A stretch of 64,000 nucleotides of DNA from assembly GCA_022575985.1 (NCBI GenBank), contig JAKSXM010000007.1, positions 34,536,501 through 34,600,500 on the forward strand, given 5' to 3'. The translations under genes and the position numbers were made by a program. Positions 36,401 to 46,896 of this stretch are shown here, piece by piece (within the stretch, counting starts at the first letter, position 1; each line of letters starts with the position of its first letter). The notes under the pieces were generated by a model. The model was not told the DNA's origin and did no database searches. It saw nothing but the letters and a program-made list of their open reading frames with translations. The stretch is from Anagrus nilaparvatae. Its lineage: Eukaryota > Arthropoda > Insecta > Hymenoptera > Mymaridae.

Positions 36401-36560
36401 TTATTTTTCTCTATTTAATAAAAAAAATTTAACATACTGATAATTTTTAAAATAAAAAAATTTCTTTAAAAACAACAACATTAAGAAAAAACTAATAACT
36501 ACCAGACCCAATTATTTTTCACTCAATAAAATTTATAATGATTTGTACCAAAATCTACTA
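33500..36560. other. Gene-free part of element A between the OB gene and RepHel
   Basis: It holds the second copy of the 31541 block (33508-33600), a single relative of the 20.4-kb tandem repeat (34230-34345), and two similar blocks at 35690-35800 and 35935-36050 (CTATATATATTTG, TTTATTTGTGTTTCTGTATG / TGTCTGACTGTCTGTCTGTA, then ATGAAACCGGTGTCA). No exon recognised. Confidence 0.4.
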
Positions 36561-36634
36561 TTTTTATGATGCCCCGGAAAAATATATTTATCACTTTTAA
36601 CACTATAATAAATTATATAATTTCAGAATATATC

Positions 36635-38689
36635 ATGCCAAAAGTAAAAAAGATGTCTTACAGACAAAAAAATCAACAGCAACGTGAACGAATAACAAAT
36701 AGAAGAAGAAAAAAAATAGAAAATGAAGGAAATAATTCTAATGATAATATTAATTCTAACAATAATAATTTTACAAATAATTATAATTTTAAAGAATTAT
36801 ACACTGAAGATACAATTAAGGCAGGACAACAATTCGATACACATTGTAATAACATAAAATACAAAGAATGTCTTCAATGTGATAGAAAATTTTTTGATAT
36901 CATATTAAAATCGAATAACTTATGTACTGATTGTTACAAATCTGACAAATATACCGATTCTAATAATATGAATCCAGGAAGAGTACCAGATGAATTAAAA
37001 AATTTAACTTACATTGAACAAATGTTAATAGCACAAATTCATCCAATTATTACAATTTATCGTATTAAAGGTAACCAATACTCTTATTCCGGCAATGTTA
37101 TTAATTTTAAACAAAATATAAATGAATATATTAAAAAATTGCCTATACATCCAAATAAATTACCGTCAACTTTAATATTTCACAAAAAAACTCCAGAAGG
37201 TGTAACCGATTTCAATGTGCGAGCCGACAAAATTAAAAAAGCACTTATATGGCTTAAAATTAACAACATTTATTACAAAAATATAGAAATAGATGAAGAG
37301 GTTTTACGCATCTTACCAAATAATGGTAATATAATAAACTATATAGAAAATTTAAATATAAACGACAATAATTTGAATACTGAATCTTCTGAAACAAATC
37401 AAATAAACACAGAAGTAAATTTAACAGAATCCAACATTCCCAACATCACAATAATTAATCAAAACAAAGCAATTAATTCTGAATTACATCTTGATTACCC
37501 ATCATTAGAAAATGAACCAATTAATGAATTCACTTCAGAAGGATACATAACTTGTGCATTTCCACATTTATTTCCAAGAGGAGTTGCAGATTTCTTACAA
37601 GCACGTGAAATACGTGTTACTTTAGATCAATATTTTAAACACCTTATGAAATATAAAGATCAAAGATTCGCAAAAGATCCTAGATTTCGATTTTTTGCAA
37701 TGAACACCACAATGCGTCATGGTTTATTACAAAAAGCAGGAGTTTATATAAAAAAATCAAAATTAGAAGACATGACAATCAATGAATTAAAAACGAAATT
37801 AACAAATGATAAAAATTTTTGGAAACATATAATGGTTTACGCAGCAAAAGTAAGATCTACCAACAGCTATTGGTACCAACGAAGTGATGAACTATTAACC
37901 ATGGTTAAACAAATTAAAAAACCAACAATTTTTTTTACTTTAAGCGCAGCAGACCATCAATGGAATTCATTGTTTAAATTACTATGTCCCGATACAGATC
38001 CAAATACTATTGATGATCAACAACGTAAAAAATTAATTCAAGAAAATCCATTAATTGTCAGCTATTTTTTTAAAGAAAGAGTTAATAATTTTATGAAATA
38101 TGTTATAAAACCATTATTCAAAGTATCCGACTTCTGGTATCGTTGGGAATGGCAATTTAGAGGATCACCACATATTCATGGAATTTTATGGTTATCAAAC
38201 GCACCATTATTTAATAATAAAACTCTAACACCAGAAGAAGAAGAAAAACTTTGCCGCTACTTCGATGATTTTTGTTTTGCAATAAATCCTAAACATGATG
38301 TAGGAATTAATCATCCTGCACGTCAAAATTTTTCTGATATTCCAACAGATAATCTGGAAAATGATTTAATTTACTTATTAAATAGATTACAACGTCATAC
38401 GATGCATGGTAAACACTGTATGAGATACAAATATAAAAGCTCAATTTTAACATGCCGTTTTAATTTCCCTCAGCCAGAAAGAAATGAAAGTATTATTGAT
38501 GATTCAGACGGATATTTACGATATCATCCTAAACGTAATGATCCACTCATACAAAGATACAATCCAATCATAACATCTATTTGGAGGCCAAATACTGATT
38601 TTTCGCCGATTGCATCAGAAGAATCTATTTATTATTATATTGCTAAATATGCATCCAAAAGTGAAAAAATCTCAAATGATTTACAACAG
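36635..38689 (+). CDS. RepHel of element A, N-terminal and Rep part (exon 1a)
   Basis: Start chosen at ATG 36635, just after a TTTCAG acceptor (36621-36626). The frame is open from 36566. Basic start (SYRQKNQQQRERITNRRRKK); Cys pairs CLQCDRKFF and NLCTDCYKS; then a DUF6570-type block (NPGRVPDELKNLTYIEQMLI, GNQYSYSGNVINF). The Helitron_like_N region follows (GYITCAFPHLFPRGVADFLQ, FAMNTTMRHGLLQKAGVY, PTIFFTLSAADHQWNSLFKL). The HUH motif is GSPHIHGILWL at about residue 510, and the catalytic tyrosines are YYYIAKYASK at about residue 665. It nicks and joins DNA at element ends. It is cut at 38689 by the insertion; read through, it stops two codons later. Confidence 0.9.
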
Positions 38690-39084
38690 TTATAATTATT
38701 TTTTATGAATTTATCGTTCGAATTGATGAAATTAATTAATTTTAAGGCTTTAACGATGATTAACCGAACAAATGAAATCAATTTTTGATTTATTTAACTC
38801 AACACTGATATTTGATATAATGATTTGAAAAAATCGTTAACTAAATACTACATGTTAGGTTTAATAAAAAAAGATACGATTAATTCGTACACCTATCAGT
38901 GTTGAGTTAAATAAATCAAAAATTGATTTCATTTGTTCGGTTAATCATCGTTAAAGCCTTAAAATTAATTAATTTCATCAATTCGAACGATAAATTCATA
39001 AAAAATAATTATAAATTCAGCTTGGATGCGTAACAGCTGTATTTGAGATAACAAAGCGTTCCTGGAGGCTGAGAATCTGCGGTC

Positions 39085-39158
39085 CCCCTGGTAGTCTAGT
39101 TGGTTAAAACACCAGTGTACAGAACTGGAGATCGTGGGTTCAAATCCCTCCCAGGGCC
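39085..39158 (+). tRNA. tRNA-like sequence, copy 1 (anticodon ACA)
   Basis: Cloverleaf by eye: acceptor CCCCTGG/CCAGGGC (first pair C-C mismatched), D arm GTCT...AAAC with one mismatch, perfect anticodon stem CCAGT/ACTGG with loop GTACAGA (anticodon ACA, would read UGU Cys), variable AGATC, T arm GTGGG-TTCAAAT-CCCTC with one T-T mismatch. A- and B-box consensus are present and TTTTTT follows at once, a Pol III stop. More likely the tRNA-derived head of a SINE-like repeat than a working tRNA. Confidence 0.5.
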
Positions 39159-39554
39159 CGTTTTTTATCTCAAATAAAAAATTTTTTCTGCTTTTTTTAA
39201 GATCAGCAGTTCAATCTAACATCTTTCTATAAATTAAAAATTTAATTTCTTGAAAATTAAAATTTTTAAAAAAATTAATATTTGATATAATGATTTGAAA
39301 AAATCGTTAACTAAATACTACATGTTAGGTTTAATAAAAAAAGATACGATTAATTCGTACACCTATCAGTGTTGAGTTAAATAAATCAAAAATTGATTTC
39401 ATTTGTTCGGTTAATCATCGTTAAAGCCTTAAAATTAATTAATTTCATCAATTCGAACGATAAATTCATAAAAAATAATTATAAATTCAGCTTGGATGCG
39501 TAACAGCTGTATTTGAGATAACAAAGCGTTCCTGGAGGCTGAGAATCTGCGGTC

Positions 39555-39628
39555 CCCCTGGTAGTCTAGTTGGTTAAAACACCAGTGTACAGAACTGGAG
39601 ATCGTGGGTTCAAATCCCTCCCAGGGCC
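39555..39628 (+). tRNA. tRNA-like sequence, copy 2
   Basis: Identical in the tRNA part to the copy at 39085, followed by CCCGTTTTTTT. Confidence 0.5.
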
Positions 39629-40098
39629 CGTTTTTTTATCTCAAATAAAAAATTTTTTCTGCTTTTTTTAAGATCAGCAGTTCAATCTAACATCTTTCTA
39701 TAAATTAAAAATTTAATTTCTTGAAAATTAAAATCTTTTTTTAAGATCAGCAGTTCAATCTAACATCTTTCTATAAATTAAAAATTTAATTTCTTGAAAA
39801 TTAAAATTTTTAAAAAAATTAATATTTGATATAATGATTTGAAAAAATCGTTAACTAAATACTACATGTTAGGTTTAATAAAAAAAGATACGATTAATTC
39901 GTACACCTATCAGTGTTGAGTTAAATAAATCAAAAATTGATTTCATTTGTTCGGTTAATCATCGTTAAAGCCTTAAAATTAATTAATTTCATCAATTCGA
40001 ACGATAAATTCATAAAAAATAATTATAAATTCAGCTTGGATGCGTAACAGCTGTATTTGAGATAACAAAGCGTTCCTGGAGGCTGAGAATCTGCGGTC

Positions 40099-40172
40099 CC
40101 CCTGGTAGTCTAGTTGGTTAAAACACCAGTGTACAGAACTGGAGATCGTGGGTTCAAATCCCTCCCAGGGCC
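40099..40172 (+). tRNA. tRNA-like sequence, copy 3
   Basis: Identical to the first copy. The unit before it is longer because a 73-bp piece (TTTTTTTAAGATCAGCAG...) is doubled. Confidence 0.5.
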
Positions 40173-40569
40173 CGTTTTTTTATCTCAAATAAAAAATTTT
40201 TTCTGCTTTTTTTAAGATCAGCAGTTCAATCTAACATCTTTCTATAAATTAAAAATTTAATTACTTGAAAATTAAAATTTTTAAAAAAATTAATATTTGA
40301 TATAATGATTTGAAAAAATCGTTAACTAAATACTACATGTTAGGTTTAATAAAAAAAGATACGATTAATTCGTACACCTATCAGTGTTGAGTTAAATAAA
40401 TCAAAAATTGATTTCATTTGTTCGGTTAATCATCGTTAAAGCCTTAAAATTAATTAATTTCATCAATTCGAACGATAAATTCATAAAAAATAATTATAAA
40501 TTCAGCTTGGATGCGTAACAGCTGTATTTGAGATAACAAAGCGTTCCTGGAGGCTGAGAATCTGCGGTC

Positions 40570-40643
40570 CCCCTGGTAGTCTAGTTGGTTAAAACACCAG
40601 TGTACAGAACTGGAGATCGTGGGTTCAAATCCCTCCCAGGGCC
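40570..40643 (+). tRNA. tRNA-like sequence, copy 4
   Basis: Identical to the first copy. The array ends one partial unit later at 40925. Confidence 0.5.
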
Positions 40644-40938
40644 CGTTTTTTTATCTCAAATAAAAAATTTTTTCTGCTTTTTTTAAGATCAGCAGTTCAA
40701 TCTAACATCTTTCTATAAATTAAAAATTTAATTTCTTGAAAATTAAAATTTTTAAAAAAATTAATATTTGATATAATGATTTGAAAAAATCGTTAACTAA
40801 ATACTACATGTTAGGTTTAATAAAAAAAGATACGATTAATTCGTACACCTATCAGTGTTGAGTTAAATAAATCAAAAATTGATTTTATTTGTTCGGTTAA
40901 TCATCGTTAAAGCCTTAAAATTAATTGATTTACAACAG

Positions 40939-41139
40939 TGTTTACTGGATATTTGTGCATCCATGTCAGATTCAATATTAGCAAAATCAGCAATTCAAAA
41001 ATTATTCATTTCTACATTACATGAAAGAGACTACAGTGCTCAAGAAGTAATACATTTGTTAATGAGTTGGCCTCTGTATCACAGTTCACGGAGTTATGTC
41101 AATTTAGTAATTCAAGATGACGATTGGATACAAATAAAG
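40939..41139 (+). CDS. RepHel of element A, continuation after the insertion (exon 1b)
   Basis: Reads CLLDICASMSDSILAKSAIQ, KLFISTLHERDYSAQEVIHL, LMSWPLYHSSRSYVNLVIQD. The SAQEV-HLL---PLYHSSR block is the conserved linker of Helitron proteins between Rep and helicase. It begins in the same phase that the Rep part left off, and ends phase 0 at a GTGAAT donor (41140). Confidence 0.8.
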
Positions 41140-41953
41140 GTGAATATATAATTCCTTACCAATAATATAAATAACAATTTTACTAATTATTTAAACATTT
41201 TTAAAATAAAATGAACCTATGTAATTAAACAATACTTACTTGATGAAACTGTAACTCTTATAATTATATTTTAAATTTAGACATAATAATTTTATATTCA
41301 TTTTAATTAATTTAAATAACTTATATACAGTAATTCAACGATTTACAAACCCTCGGCTCATGTAGCTTCAAAGTTAAAAACTTAAATTTAAAACATAAAA
41401 TTTTTCGAATTTATAAAATTTTTTTTACAATCTCGTCTTTTTTATTTATTTTTAAATAATACTTTCAATAAGACAAAACTATTTATACTATACAACTTAT
41501 TCTTAATCTCAACTAATGTATGTATGAAATAAAATGAAAAATAATATTTTTTTAAATTAATATTATTTGTTTAAATTTAATAAGAAAATTTATTAAAATC
41601 AAGTAAACTTATAAATCTTTACTTTTCTATATATGACTTTATATTTTTACTCTAGGCTTAATTTTTTATTTTATTATTTTTAATTTTTATTACAATGCAA
41701 TACAAATGATTTTTATAACAAACTTATCTATAAGTATTCATTTTTATAAATTTAAATTCAATTAGTACCATAATACGTAATTTTATTTATAATATCAATA
41801 ATGTACATACAACTTGACTAGAAAATTAATTTTTTTGTATTTTTTTGATTTACGAACGAATTTTCGATTCCAAATAATTCGTAAATCGAGAAACAATTCA
41901 ACGCACTTTTAAACAGACTATTAAACAAGATATAAATAATTTTTTGATTTCAG
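41140..41953 (+). other. Intron of element A RepHel
   Basis: GTGAAT...TTTTTGATTTCAG, 814 bp, phase 0 on both sides. It contains a CAATTTACGAA-type block and nothing coding. The donor is a weak but acceptable GT. Confidence 0.65.
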
Positions 41954-43978
41954 ACAAATGAAGCAAATGATGAAAATATTGATACAAAAACTTGTAATTT
42001 AATAGAAAAATATAAAATCAGACCAAAAGAACTAAATAACTTAACTTTGTTAAATTTCGCTAAAAATTATACAATTATCAAGAACAAATTTACAAAACGA
42101 CGGAAAGAAAACATTGTTAGAATTTTTCCGAAACTTAAAATAACTAACAATGAAATTGAAAATGAAAAATTTTATAAACAACAATGCATTTTAAACGTAC
42201 CATTTAAAAACGATTATAATGATATTCTTCAATCATATGAAAATATAAATAAATGGAAGCAAATTTACGAAACATTAAATATAAATGAAAATGAAAACAT
42301 AGATTTAAATGAATTCACTGATAAAGATGGAATTCCAGAAGAAATAAATGATGACAACATAAAAAATGCATTTGAATTTCTATCAGGATACCATAATGAC
42401 AATTTAGAAAGAGATTTAGGAAAAAGAGCAATAGATTTATGTTATAACTGGAATATGCCTATTGAAAACAAACCAACTGAATCAGAAATACATTCTTTTC
42501 TGAATACCTACAAATCTCAACAACAAAAGAAAATATATAAACAAAATACAGAATCTAAAATATCTTTTACAGATGACCAACAACAAATATTAAACTTGTT
42601 AGATAGTCAAATAACCAATATACAAAACAATACTATGACAGCAAATAGTATAAAAAGAGTTATAATACAAGGCAAAGCTGGTTCTGGTAAAAGCACAATA
42701 ATCAAAGAAATGGTTAAGAGGATTACATCAATTTTCGGAGAAGATTCAGTTAAAGTAGCGGCATCAACAGGTATGGCAGCAGTTAACATATATGGACTAA
42801 CATTACATTATTTGCTACGATTACCTTTAAACTACAAGTTATTTTCTAAATTAGAAAATCAAAATGCAAAAAAATTTCAAACGGATTTGAAAGATTTGAA
42901 ATTTTTAATAATAGATGAGATGTCTTTGATCGGATTAAGAACTTTATTTCAGATAGAATCACGATGTCGAGAAATACATGCTAATGAAATCGATGAACCT
43001 TTTGGCGGAATCATAATTTACTTACTTGGAGATTACAATCAGTTGACACCGGTTGGAGACACAGCAGTATTTAGTGATAAAAAACTAACAGACAATTTAC
43101 AAACACAAGGAAGAATAATTTTTAAACAATTTCAAAAGTATTATTGTCTCCAAAACGCACACAGACAAAAGGGTAATCATACCCCTTACTCACAATTGCT
43201 TGATGAAATAGCAAATGCAGAGTTATCTCAACATAATTATAACTTGTTATATAACCGAAGAGAGACAGTTATCCCCAAAGAAGAATTAGACAATTTCCAA
43301 AACGCAATTCATTTGTTTCCAACGTGTGCACAAGTTGAAAAACATAATGAAACATTTTTGAAAAATACGGGACACGCAGTTGCACGAATAATTTCTACAA
43401 ACACACCAAATATTGCCATGCGTTGCTCAGACGAAAAAGCAACAGGATTACAAAGTATATTATACTTGTCAAAAAATTGTAGAATAATGTTACGTACGAA
43501 TTTATGGGTAGAAGGTGGATTAACAAATGGGAGCTTAGGATACATACGGGAAATAATATATGCTGATAATGAATCACCACCACAATTACCTCAAGTATTA
43601 ATGGTTGAATTTGACAATTACAAGGGACCTTTTTTGTATAAAAATTATTTCCCAATTATTCCTGTAGAAAGAACTTGGAAACATAACAATATTCTATGCA
43701 GTCGCACGCAATTTCCAATTATGTTATCATATGCTCTAACTATTCATAAATCTCAAGGACAAACATTAGATAAAATTTTCTTACATATAGGAGACACGGA
43801 AAGACAATTAGGTATCACGTATGTCGGTTTAAGTCGAGTTAAGTCAATTAATGATGTAATTCTAATAAAAGGTTACAATAAATATCGTTTTGACTCGATA
43901 CGACTTTCTTCATCTTTTAAAGTGAAACAAGCTTTCATGCAATCATTAAACAAAATTAATAAACCAATTGAAGAATAA
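41954..43978 (+). CDS. RepHel of element A, Pif1-type helicase part (exon 2)
   Basis: Open from the acceptor at 41953 to TAA at 43978. With the earlier parts the protein would be about 1,426 residues, normal for RepHel. Motifs in order: Walker A GKAGSGKST (about residue 991), ASTGMAAVNIYGLTLH, Walker B LIIDEMSLIG, GDYNQLTPVGD, NAHRQ, LRTNLWVEGGLTNGSLGYI, ALTIHKSQGQTLDKI and TYVGLSRVKS. This is a superfamily 1B 5'-3' helicase that unwinds the donor strand. No C-terminal endonuclease follows, unlike Helentron B. All motifs look intact, so without the array this copy might be close to functional. Confidence 0.9.
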   Translation, partial: TNEANDENIDTKTCNLIEKYKIRPKELNNLTLLNFAKNYTIIKNKFTKRRKENIVRIFPKLKITNNEIENEKFYKQQCILNVPFKNDYNDILQSYENINKWKQIYETLNINENENIDLNEFTDKDGIPEEINDDNIKNAFEFLSGYHNDNLERDLGKRAIDLCYNWNMPIENKPTESEIHSFLNTYKSQQQKKIYKQNTESKISFTDDQQQILNLLDSQITNIQNNTMTANSIKRVIIQGKAGSGKSTIIKEMVKRITSIFGEDSVKVAASTGMAAVNIYGLTLHYLLRLPLNYKLFSKLENQNAKKFQTDLKDLKFLIIDEMSLIGLRTLFQIESRCREIHANEIDEPFGGIIIYLLGDYNQLTPVGDTAVFSDKKLTDNLQTQGRIIFKQFQKYYCLQNAHRQKGNHTPYSQLLDEIANAELSQHNYNLLYNRRETVIPKEELDNFQNAIHLFPTCAQVEKHNETFLKNTGHAVARIISTNTPNIAMRCSDEKATGLQSILYLSKNCRIMLRTNLWVEGGLTNGSLGYIREIIYADNESPPQLPQVLMVEFDNYKGPFLYKNYFPIIPVERTWKHNNILCSRTQFPIMLSYALTIHKSQGQTLDKIFLHIGDTERQLGITYVGLSRVKSINDVILIKGYNKYRFDSIRLSSSFKVKQAFMQSLNKINKPIEE

Positions 43979-44236
43979 AATATTGATTAAAAAATTTTTC
44001 AAAAATAAATCATATTTAATCAAAAATTAATTAATTAAAGTTATTATTTTGAATATACATTTAATTAATTACTATTATGTAAATAAACATGCTAATACTG
44101 TAAATATACACATACAATATTTTGTACATTAAATATTCTTTATAAAGATTCTTTACTTCACCTAATATACCCAATTAATAATATTTCAAATAATAATAAT
44201 CGCCTGTATTTAGGAAAAAATTTAGTGGGTTGTTAT

Positions 44237-44272
44237 GCTTCGCACGGTCTATAATTGTTAGCAATTATCTAG
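44237..44272. other. 3' terminus of element A: inverted repeat, hairpin, CTAG
   Basis: GCTTCGCACGGTCTA pairs with the 5' hairpin arm; ATAATTG-TTAG-CAATTAT is the terminal stem-loop; CTAG is followed by T of the target. The order (inverted repeat inside, hairpin outside) marks a Helitron2-type end. Confidence 0.75.
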
Positions 44273-44490
44273 TTATAAATATTTTTATGCAATGATAGCA
44301 TGGAAATTTTTTTATTGATTTTAGCAGAAACTATACGCCATTATAAATTTTTTTCTTATAGTCTCCTGTTTTATTTAAAAGTTGGAATTTCAAATATTTT
44401 TATGCAATGATAGCATTGAAATTTTTTTATTGACTTTAGCAGAAATTATACACCATTCTAAATTTTTTTTAATAGTCTTCTGTTTTATGA
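44273..44490. repeat. Continuation of the 113-bp satellite array
   Basis: Two units with TTTTTATGCAATGATAGCAT at 44285 and 44399, colinear with the array that stops at 28898. Confidence 0.75.
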
Positions 44491-45690
44491 AAAAAATTTT
44501 TAAAATTAAAAAAATTCACTTTTTAGATATATTTTTAAAAATAATTAATTATTCTACAGAGACGTGTCGCCTCGGGACGCAAGTTTGAACGACACCTAGA
44601 TATACGAGAATATTCTCTTCCGTTTCACAGACTGGCACTCTAATGTAGTCTTTTAAGCGAAAGTTTATCATTCGAGAAGTTCGAGAGATTCGATTCAACC
44701 AGCGGCGGTACTTTTAAAAAATTTGTATATATATAAACTTAAGGTGACTGCCTAGGAGAAGTATACGAATAGAGACAATAATAATAATAACAAATAATAG
44801 TAAGAAGGGATATTATGCATAGCTTTATTTACTTATATTTTAGAAAAAACTCCAATTTGACTGTGTAATAATTTATATCTTTAATGAAATGAATGAGATC
44901 TTACAACAACAAAAACATTTACATGTAAAAATGACGCAAGTTTGCTATGTGTGCTTATATTTTGGCCTTTGTTTTTAGCTGTAAAAATTTTTGCTAAACT
45001 GCTAAAGTTTTAAGATCTAAAAAACTTTACGCAAGTTTTAAATATTTAAAAAATATATATTATCTAAATTTGCTGTATTGAAAATTACCAATTATTATCT
45101 GAAGCGAATTGACCCTTAATTAATTCATCTTACAATTATTAATAATTATTAAAAAACTTGACAGGCCGTTAATTAATTATGAAAAATGCTTTATTTTGCA
45201 AATTTTGCAAATTAATTTTCAAATTATCAACTTTTTTTTAATTGGCGGCCTGGCAAGTTTTTACAAATAATTTTTGATAATTGTAAGATGAATTAATTAA
45301 GGGTCAATTCGCTTCAGATAATAATTGGTAATTTTCAATACAGCAAATTTAGATAATATATATTTTTTAAATATTTAAAACTTGCGTAAAGTTTTTCAGA
45401 TCTTAAAACTCTAGCAGTTTATTTTATATACTGAAATTCATATTGGTTGTCTAGAATCTGATAAAATTATTAAAATTTCAATTTACACTGTTAGCAGTTT
45501 TACGTATCAAAGAAAGAAAATAATAAAATATAGATATCAGCTGTTCCAAGTATAAAGAAAAAATTAAAAAAATTTCATTCCGTTGTTGCATATATATATG
45601 TCGTTTATAATATGAAAAATTCAGAAATATTTATCTTATAATTTCGGTGCTTCTATATTGTTAGGTAATTCCTATTGAAAAAAAAAAAAT
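44491..45690. other. Gene-free stretch with an inverted repeat
   Basis: 44555-44740 is more GC-balanced (GAGACGTGTCGCCTCGGGAC, CTCTTCCGTTTCACAGACTG) and of unknown origin, perhaps a remnant of an LTR or other element. 44997-45421 is the inverted repeat described separately. No coding frame is supported. Confidence 0.4.
44997..45421. repeat. Inverted-repeat element (arms about 175 bp)
   Basis: AAACTGCTAAAGTTTTAAGA at the left and its near complement at the right; both arms carry TACGCAAGTTTTAAATATTT and GAAGCGAATTGACCCTTAAT blocks in opposite sense. Centre near 45208. MITE-like. Confidence 0.65.
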
Positions 45691-45995
45691 AATAATTTAG
45701 ATGTCGGCAGTCTTAGCTATGAAAATTCGAAAAAAAATTAATAATTTAGATTTCGTCAGTCTTAGTTATGAAAATTCGAAAAAAAATTAATAATTTAGAT
45801 TTCGGCAGTCTTAGTTATGACAAATTCGAAAAATAATTAATAATTTAGATTTCGGCAGTCTTAGTTATGACAAATTCGAAAAAAAATTAATAATTTTGAT
45901 GTCGGCATTTTTAGTTATGAGAAAATAAAAAAAAAATATTTTAGATGTCGGCTGTCCTAGTTATGAAAAAATAAAAAAAAAAATTTTAAATGTCG
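45690..45995. repeat. GTCGGC-family array (about 60-bp unit), left of the retroelement
   Basis: Units of ATTTAGATGTCGGCAGTCTT, AGTTATGAAAATTCGAAAAA. The array resumes at 52610, showing that retroelement G inserted into it with a 4-bp GTCG duplication. Confidence 0.75.
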
Positions 45996-46896
45996 TGTTA
46001 CATATCCTGAGGTTAAATAATATTAATATCCTAATTTTAATATCCTTTATTAAACTAACTCATGTAAAATTTTCTGGGAATACGTAAAACTTTGAGATAA
46101 AAAAAAATATAATAAAATATTGTAAATCGTTAATACTTATTCATATGTATTATATTTACCAGAACTTTAAATTTATCAACTGTAAAATCTATCACTTCAT
46201 GGTTAAAAAACACTTTAATTTTAAAACCCTTATACTTTAATTTTAAGTTATTTCTATCTTTATATAATTTTCGTCATTTTTGTTCTTTATTCTTTCCTTA
46301 TTTTTTTTTTTTTTATATTTTATACTTATATACTATTATTTACTTACATATTACGTACTTATAATCTATTTATTTCAAAGATTTATTTCATTTTTATTTC
46401 AATATTTTTATTTTTATAGATTGTCTATTATCGAGGAAGAAAATTATATAGAGACTTTTCATGTTTTTCTTTTGTAAAAAAAAAATTATTATTTAATTTA
46501 AAAAAATTTTAAATAAATTTTCGTTTATCGTATCTCTATTATCATTCAAAAAAAGAACAAATAAAAAACATAATATTTTAACATAAAAAAATTGTATGCT
46601 AATTGTCATTCAAAAAATTTTTATTCATTAGTTTAAGTGAAGGTTTGATAAGATGTGGGTGTATTGTTAGTAAATGAGTTTCTAATCCAATTAGGTTCAA
46701 ATCCGGACGATAGATTAATAATTTAAAGTATTAGGTAAAAAATATAGCTAGTTATATAAAAATTTTTTTTTTTTTTTTTGTTTGTAAAATTTTTTTAAAA
46801 GAATTATAACTAATAAGATTAATTAAATTAATTAAATCTATTAAGAAATGTTATTAATTTACTACTTTGTCCAGTAGATAGTAAAATGGGTCGATC

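Larger units (their letters stand above)
38690..40925. mobile_element. 2.2-kb insertion: tandem tRNA-containing repeat array in RepHel
   Basis: Bounded by a 13-bp duplication TGATTTACAACAG (38677-38689 and 40926-40938). It begins with about 119 bp in inverted orientation (38690-38808, complement of 38897-39014), then carries tandem units of about 470 bp (tRNA parts spaced 470, 544 and 471). One unit has an extra 73-bp duplication (39733-39806). It ends in a partial unit. A long target duplication suggests LINE-type integration, as for tRNA-derived SINEs, but no poly(A) tail is seen. Copies are almost identical, so the array is young. Confidence 0.75.
28899..44272 (+). mobile_element. Element A: 15.4-kb Helitron2/Helentron-type transposon with both ends
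   Basis: The left end is a perfect hairpin at 28899-28921: stem TAGACTGTGC, loop GAA. The right end has the asymmetric inverted partner GCTTCGCACGGTCTA (44237-44251), then hairpin ATAATTG-TTAG-CAATTAT (44251-44268) and CTAG (44269-44272). The flanks rejoin the same satellite unit (...TATGTAAT / TATAAATATTTTTATGC), which fixes the edges and shows T|T insertion without duplication, as known for this group. Contents in order: a minisatellite (28.97-30.91 kb), an OB-fold gene (31.79-32.23), a TIR element (32.5-33.5) and RepHel (36.6-43.98) with its own insertion. Helitrons move by rolling-circle replication using RepHel. Confidence 0.8.

Noticed and set aside
44382..44588. 68-codon frame across the satellite edge
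   Set aside because: Runs through tandem repeat units; no conservation signal.
46690..46730. B-box-like GGTTCAAATCC near the 3' end of retroelement G
   Set aside because: No matching A box, acceptor or anticodon stem could be built around it.
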